From: Callorhinus ursinus
Lineage: Eukaryota > Chordata > Mammalia > Carnivora > Otariidae
Assembly (NCBI RefSeq): GCF_003265705.1
Contig: NW_020312849.1
Location: 1,770,824 to 1,834,823 of the forward strand
Direction of reading: 5' to 3'
DNA: 64,000 nucleotides
The notes below the pieces were generated by a model, which did no database searches, was not told where the DNA came from, and was given only the letters and a program-made list of their open reading frames with translations. Made by a program: the position numbers and the translations under genes. Below are positions 58,678 to 64,000 of this stretch, piece after piece. Each line of letters begins with the position of its first letter. The first letter of the stretch is position 1.

Positions 58678-58955
58678 TGACCTACTGCTTCTTGGCCTCA
58701 GCTCAAAAGTCACTGTCTCAGAGACCTTCCTTATCTAGTTAATATAAAATAGCCCTTTAGTTGTTAACATATTACAATTTATTTTGTTTTTATAGCATGT
58801 ATCACTCTCTGAAGTGATCTTATTTGTTCACTTCTTAGTCTCCTGCCTTTCTTTCTCTAACATATAACCACACCAGAGGTGGGAACAGTAGGGACTTGTC
58901 TATCTGATCCCGGCTATTTCCTAATACTATCATTACTATCTATTGAATGAGAGAA

Positions 58956-59420
58956 TAAATAAACTGTAACTGGACAGTCTTGTATGAAAGAAAAAGTGCT
59001 TTAATGGGCTGGGAACATCTATAAAAGCCTGTTTACATAAAAATATAAATATATAAATACATAAAAGTCTGTTTATGTAAAAACTGGAAGCCATTTCAGG
59101 AGAAATTGGAAGCTTAAGAAATAGAAAGAACATAAAGGGAGAGAAGAAGCAAAGAGTGCCCGAAGTCAGCCATGATGGTAGTGACTTAGGCACAGATGAG
59201 AGTAGGCTGTGTTGCTTATGTGTAACCAACACAGATAGTGGAAAGGAGGGACAGACGGCAGAGCAGCTTGGAAGTCTTGAGATGGGAAGAGCCCACCTGT
59301 TCCACTGCAAAGCCCTTGTGGGCATTAATGTGTTCCACTCCAGGCTGCCAAACAGCTGAGCCCAGTGGTCTCTGGTGGGGAGGTGGCATTCACTATGTAG
59401 AGTAATGTGGTATTAATAAA
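58956..59420. other. Unassigned DNA
   Basis: Contains a duplicated 'aaaagcctgtttacataaaa / aaagtctgtttatgtaaaa' pair at about 59024 and 59064. Otherwise nothing recognised. Confidence 0.4.
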
Positions 59421-59433
59421 ATTTTACATTTCT

Positions 59434-59593
59434 GGGGCGCCTGGGTGGCTCAGTTGGTTAAACATCTGCCTTCCGCTCAGGTCATGATCCCAGGGTCCTG
59501 GGATCTTCTCCCTCTCCCACTCCCCCTGCTTGTGTGCCCTCTCTTGCTGTGTCTCTCTCTGTCAAATAAATAAAATCTTTCAAAAAAATAAAG
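59434..59593 (+). mobile_element. CanSINE with internal deletion
   Basis: Head 'ggggcgcctgggtggctcag' intact; 'gtcctgggatc' joins directly to 'ttctccctctcccac', losing about 40 bases of body. Target duplications attttacatttct (59421-59433) and gttttcatttct (59594-59605). Confidence 0.95.
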
Positions 59594-59605
59594 GTTTTCA
59601 TTTCT

Positions 59606-59985
59606 AAAGTACTCCTAGAAGATCAGGGCAAGTAATGTGAATGGGAGAAGCAGGCTGGGTGAGGCAAGCTCATGCCTCACCTAAAAAAACCAGCTGCTGC
59701 TTACCCCCAGCCACTGCTGCTTCATGGGAATGTGGGTCCAGAATTAGGAGATACTCTGATTTTCCTAGTGGGCTAGATGTCTGGATTTTTATATAAAATT
59801 TCCCTACATTTCAATGCTGGCAACAAAATCACGTGCAAAAACACATAATGGATCAAACAAAAACAGATCTGTAGTCCAAATCTAACTCACTGGTAACAGC
59901 TGGTAACCTTCAGTTGATAAGTACTTTCTCGGTATTATCTTTTTAGAAATATCCAAGAACCTTATAAAATAAATCAGTGGAAATT
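59606..59985. other. Unassigned DNA
   Basis: Nothing recognised. Confidence 0.4.
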
Positions 59986-59989
59986 TGAA

Positions 59990-60490
59990 ATTTTTGATTA
60001 TGGAATGAGCACATTCTTCTTTTTAAAATAGTTTGAAAGTACAGAAAAGCATAAACATTTGGAAACAAGAAAGACTGTGTGTTCCTACACTTAGACAACA
60101 TTCTGGTGAATTTTTTCTATAGTTACGACCACCGATCATTGATAAAATGCACATATATATTCATATGCAGGCACACATACCTACATATGGATAGGTAGCT
60201 AAGTAGCTTTATGTCCTGCTATCTCTCGTAAAAACAGATTATAATATTAAAGAATCTCCTTGTTATTTAAATTTTTCATGAATATTATTTTAAAGGCTAT
60301 ACACCACTCCATTGTAACTATAAATGATTTACTTAAAGTTTTCTTTATTTTGGATGTTGACATTGCTTCCATTTTTTTAAATGACAAATAATATGAGCAT
60401 CTTAATGCCTAAATATTGGCTTGTATTTCACATTATTTCATTGGATGTGATTGCTAGGAGAATTATTAAGTGAAATGTTGATGAATGAAA
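59990..60490 (-). repeat. Antisense old L1 3' end
   Basis: 'ctatacaccactccattgta', 'cttctttttaaaatagtttg', 'ttgacattgcttccattttt' and 'ggatgtgattgctaggagaa' read as a reverse L1 3'UTR. Confidence 0.6.
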
Positions 60491-61838
60491 TCAAATTATT
60501 TTAAAAATTTGGCACAAAATCCATACAGAAAGAAACACGATTTCCACTTGATGTAAGTTTATTTGTATATTTAATTACTAGTAAGAGTAATTATATTTTA
60601 TGTGACAGTTGGCTAGCTACTAGATATATATTTTTTTTGGTTATCTCACTTCCTTCTTTGGTCATTCTTTTAAATTTGGAGGTCTACTAAATATATTAAT
60701 CTTAGTTTTCTTATGTAGGAAATAGGAGACGATTTTCCTGTTGATGTTTTATTTCTGGTATATTTGGGTGACAGAAGTAGTTAGTTGCTTGACAGTGACC
60801 TTTGGTGAAAACAGGGCTGCTCAGGGGTTGCAGGTCATGTGATGCCCTGGGGGTGCTGAGGGTTCTCTTAGTGTGGCAATTATGGTAAAAACCCCAGGGA
60901 GCACTGCAGATTAGGGGGGCTCCATGTGGTTTTGGTTAGTGGTCTGAGCATGTGATTAGAGCATTACACTCACTTGAGTATGACTAGCAAGCTGGAGACT
61001 GAGGAAAGCAACTGAGAAAGACAATGTGGAATGATGGAGACAGTATGGGTATTTCTTCATCATCTTCAATGTTGCAAATAAGTAGGCTGAAGCCAGCCTG
61101 AGTTTTGTGCTTTGATAGGTACACATTTTTCCCCGCTTGGTTAGGTGGTTTGGTGGTTAACTTTTTTTCTTTATCTTTGTAATTATAATTGCCATAATGT
61201 ATCTATTTTAAAATTACTTTTTCGCTTTTTTAACCTTCCATCGTACCTTCTTACGCTTTTGTTTGATTCAGCAAAATTTCTATTTATTATCGTTACATTT
61301 CCATTTGTTCATATTTATTCTTCAAATTAACACTCAGACTGTAGGTTGGCTCTCCACATCTCTAGTTTTCCCTCTTAGCATCTTATTTTCTCTATTAAGT
61401 TCGTTCTTAGCATCATTTATTCAATTATCCACATTTAACATTGTTTTCTGATCGCTGCCAGTGCAGATTTTAAATTTTGTGTTGTATTTGGGGATTTTAA
61501 AAAATTATTTTCTCATTTTAATTTAGTTCCTTTTCACCATTGTCTTCATTTTAAGTCTTTTTCTCACTTTGGATTCCTTCTTCCTTCCATAAGAGCTCCT
61601 GCCTTCTCATATGGTCCTGAATGCATCAAACATATGTTACCTAAAAGCTATTGGATCTCATTGTACCTTTAGTTTTGTGCTTCTGTCCTGTTAGTGTGTA
61701 CAAGGAGTACACAATACTGATGTTGAAGACAGGGCATGTGGGCTTTTTGCCATGAGACCACATTTCTGCTCATGGGAAACATGTTTTTCTCTCTTTTCCA
61801 CTCTTTTCCATTTCCTGCTTTTAGAAGAACTTTGTCAG
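60491..61838. other. Unassigned AT-rich DNA
   Basis: No gene or clear repeat; T-rich plus strand from 61150 to 61600. Confidence 0.4.
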
Positions 61839-61839
61839 T

Positions 61840-62285
61840 GTCTGTGCCAGTTCAGGTCCTTTGGGAAGCAGATGCCAAGATGGAGGTAGGAATACAAAGA
61901 TTTATTGGACATAGTGCCTGTGCAAAGTTAAGAGGAGAGGGGGTAGGAGCGATTGCTTCAGATGACAAGCCAGGTGTGAATGCTGCGAAGGGAGAGGTTC
62001 TGATGAAGGTGCCTGTCCTGACGTGTCTCTGCCGGTCTGGTGGAGGTTGCTGTGAGAGGACTGGGTGGAAACTGCCCAGGCCAAGAGCCCCCAGGATGCA
62101 TGTCATTGGCTGGCAGTCACCTTGGGAGAGGGTGGCCTCTGCAGTGGACCCTGAAGGCACGCAGGCAGGAGAGAAACTTGCAGCGGGCTCTCTTGGAGGA
62201 AGAGCTGAGAAAACGCCTCCAGTGGCTGCTGCAGAGGGGGAACAAGAAAATCAATACTTTTCCCTTAGACATTCCAGTCTGAACC
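61840..62285 (-). mobile_element. Probable old ERV-type LTR
   Basis: 'gttcaggtcctttgggaagcag'-type start, then 'aatacaaagatttattggac': on the minus strand this gives AATAAA about 60 bases from the end, as expected of an LTR poly(A) signal. GC-richer than its flanks. The plus frame 61736-62302 (188 codons) crosses it by chance and shows no known domain. Confidence 0.45.
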
Positions 62286-62594
62286 CAAGCTATCAATCAT
62301 AGTTACTAAAGATATTTTTCTAAGTCTCTTCTGGAGGCGTCATTTTTTCTCACATAAAGTGACAAGAGTAACGGTCTGTAGGTTTGACAGGGCTCCGCAG
62401 GCTCTATCATGTTGGTAATCCATCATCTTCCCTGAGGGCTACCCATTCTTGCATAAGTATGTCTGTTCCATAGTACGGTCCTTTCACTTGACCTGGGTCA
62501 CCTGTTTCAGATAATCCTTGAATCCTTTCTACTCTTATTTTGTACACCTGCTTGCTCCCCACTTTAATTTCCTCTCCTTCCAAGGCCTGTGTCA

Positions 62595-63485
62595 ACCTGA
62601 AACAGAGCTGATTATTGATTTTGTGTTGTCTCCCTCTGAAAAGTTTAACAATTTTGAATCACATCAGCTTACTCCCAGTTTAATGCCCTCCAATGACATT
62701 CCACTGCATTTAAAATAACCCTCTAACTTCTCACCATGATCTACAAGATCCTATGTGATCTGCTTCTGCCAACCTTCTGACCTCATCTCCTCTACTGATT
62801 GCCCTTGCTCACCGTATTCTAAACACACTGACTTCCTTACAGTCCCTTGAATACCAGACACTCTACCTGGGCTCAGATTCTTCCCTCTGTTTATAATACT
62901 TTTCCTCCATAGCTTTGCACCATGAGGCTTCAGGTCAAGTACTGATATTTCAGAAAACTTTCTTGACTGTCCTGATTAGAATACACCCACCACAGTTGAT
63001 CTCTGGTCTCTTACCATGCCTTGCCCCACACCCAGACTGTGCTGCCATGAATCTGTTTTATCCTACATCTTACTGCTATTTTGTGTCTCCATTTTCTTAG
63101 ACTTGGTATGAACATTCAAGATATTCACATACTAGTTAGAGCAGATGAGACCTAATCCATGCTACAGCAAGGTGGTGTACCTCAAGGTTCTAGAGAATGC
63201 AAAATAATGTTAGCCATTCTCGATGCACCAAAGCCTTCCCCATCTGACTCCAAGTCTTTACCCTGCTTTTTCATTGTCTGAAATTATATTATTTACATGT
63301 TGTCTTATTTGATATTTATCTTTCCCAACTAGTCATAAAGTTCCAGGATATCAAGAGCTTTGTTAGATTCATAAATTACTATATGGCTGACCCTAGAATA
63401 GGGTCTAGAATAGTGTCTGGCACATAGTAAGCTTTTAAATAAATATGTGTTCAGTAAAGGAGTGAATAAATGAATGGAAGTCTTT
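62595..63485 (+). repeat. L2 LINE 3' region, long copy
   Basis: 'atgccctccaatgacattcc', 'accatgatctacaagatcct', 'ttgcaccatgaggcttcagg', 'gtctggcacatagtaagctt', 'aaataaatatgtgttcagta' in sense order. A stretch at 63115-63235 does not fit and may be a small insertion. Confidence 0.85.
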
Positions 63486-63551
63486 CTGTGAAGGATCTAT
63501 ATTTTATATTCAGAGCATAGCTTCTCTAATCTTAACTATGTGCGCAATGAC

Positions 63552-64000
63552 TGCATTAGTCAGAGTTCTCCAGAGCAACAGAACCAATAGAATATATATA
63601 TAGATAAATAGGTATAAGATATTTATTTTAAGAATTGACTCACGTGGTTACAGATACTAAGTCCCACATTCTGCTGTCTGCAAGCTGGCCAAGTAGGAAA
63701 GCCAGGGTTGTGATTCAGTCCAAGTCCGAAGGCCTGAGAACTGGGAGGACTGGTGATATATGTCCTAGTCTGATACTGGAAGCCTGAGAATCAGGCGCGC
63801 GGAGGTCCGAGGGCAGAAAAAGCCCTGGCTCAAGCGGGGAGAGCAAATTCACTCTTCCTGTTTTTTTGTTCTATTTAGGACCTTCGTGGATTGAATGATG
63901 TCCATTCACATTGGTGAGGGCAAACTTTACTCAGTCTATGGATTCAAATACTGATGTATTCCGATGACATCCTCACAGACACGCAGAAATAATGTTTTAC
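63552..64000 (-). mobile_element. MLT2-type (ERVL) LTR, cut by window end
   Basis: 'tgcattagtcagagttctcc', 'agagcaacagaaccaataga', (TA)n, 'agaattgactcacgtgg', 'gattcagtccaagtccgaag', 'ctcacagacacgcagaaata'. It follows the ERVL MLT2 LTR in reverse. The missing end lies beyond base 64000. Confidence 0.82.

Larger units (their letters stand above)
57960..58955 (+). repeat. L2 LINE, split by a nested pair of CanSINEs
   Basis: Left half 57960-58271 ('ccaaggctccaccttcttga', 'cttgcctttctgctattcc'), right half from 58694 ('tggcctcagctcaaaagtca', 'atcactctctgaagtgatc', 'gaggtgggaacagtaggg'). The L2 is older than both SINEs. Confidence 0.82.

Noticed and set aside
61736..62302. 188-codon plus-strand frame
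   Set aside because: Crosses a probable antisense LTR, shows no domain, and has no splice or promoter context.

Overview
This is mammalian nuclear DNA, most likely from an arctoid carnivore (a bear, seal, weasel or raccoon relative). About 21 tRNA-Lys-derived CanSINE elements are present. They have the carnivore head (cctgggtggctcag), a CT-rich body and an (AAATA)n/poly(A) tail, usually with clear target-site duplications. None carries the gcagcgg-type head of the dog SINEC_Cf family, which argues against a canid. The lineage call is inference.

No protein-coding exon, RNA gene, CRISPR array or prokaryotic-type gene cluster can be supported. The only gene-like signal is a CpG island at about 180-970, probably an alternative promoter or first exon of a gene that either leaves the window to the left on the minus strand or splices far away on the plus strand. 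The rest looks like an intron or gene desert: single-copy AT-rich DNA with layered interspersed repeats.

Layout. 1-1,000: simple repeat and CpG island. 1.4-4.1 kb: MIR, hAT and MaLR fragments. 4.6-5.1 kb: solo LTR. 5.8-8 kb: L2 copies. 9-10 kb: L1 3' end. 11.4-17 kb: AT/CA repeats and a CanSINE cluster, including an LTR holding two SINEs. 19.8-30 kb: four MaLR-type LTRs and three CanSINEs, two of them an inverted head-to-head pair. 32.2-32.55 kb: CTTT/CCTT microsatellite broken by a 100-N gap. 34.4-35.2 kb: a probable decayed retrocopy with a poly(A) tract, minus strand. 36-39 kb: stacked L1 3' ends, one holding a CanSINE. 41.5-49.5 kb: hAT, L2, MIR, LTR and antisense L1 fragments. 50.3-52.8 kb: MaLR-type LTR, a repeat-free stretch and a second solo LTR. 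54-64 kb: satellite-like pentamer, LTRs, SINE-in-SINE-in-L2 nest, L1, L2 and an MLT2-like LTR cut by the window end.

Repeat family names come from recalled consensus similarity, not a database search. Class is usually safer than subfamily, and ends of old copies are approximate. I found no undescribed biological system. The best leads are the orphan CpG island, the retrocopy, inverted SINE pairs able to form long hairpins, and a 41-bp alternating purine-pyrimidine tract.
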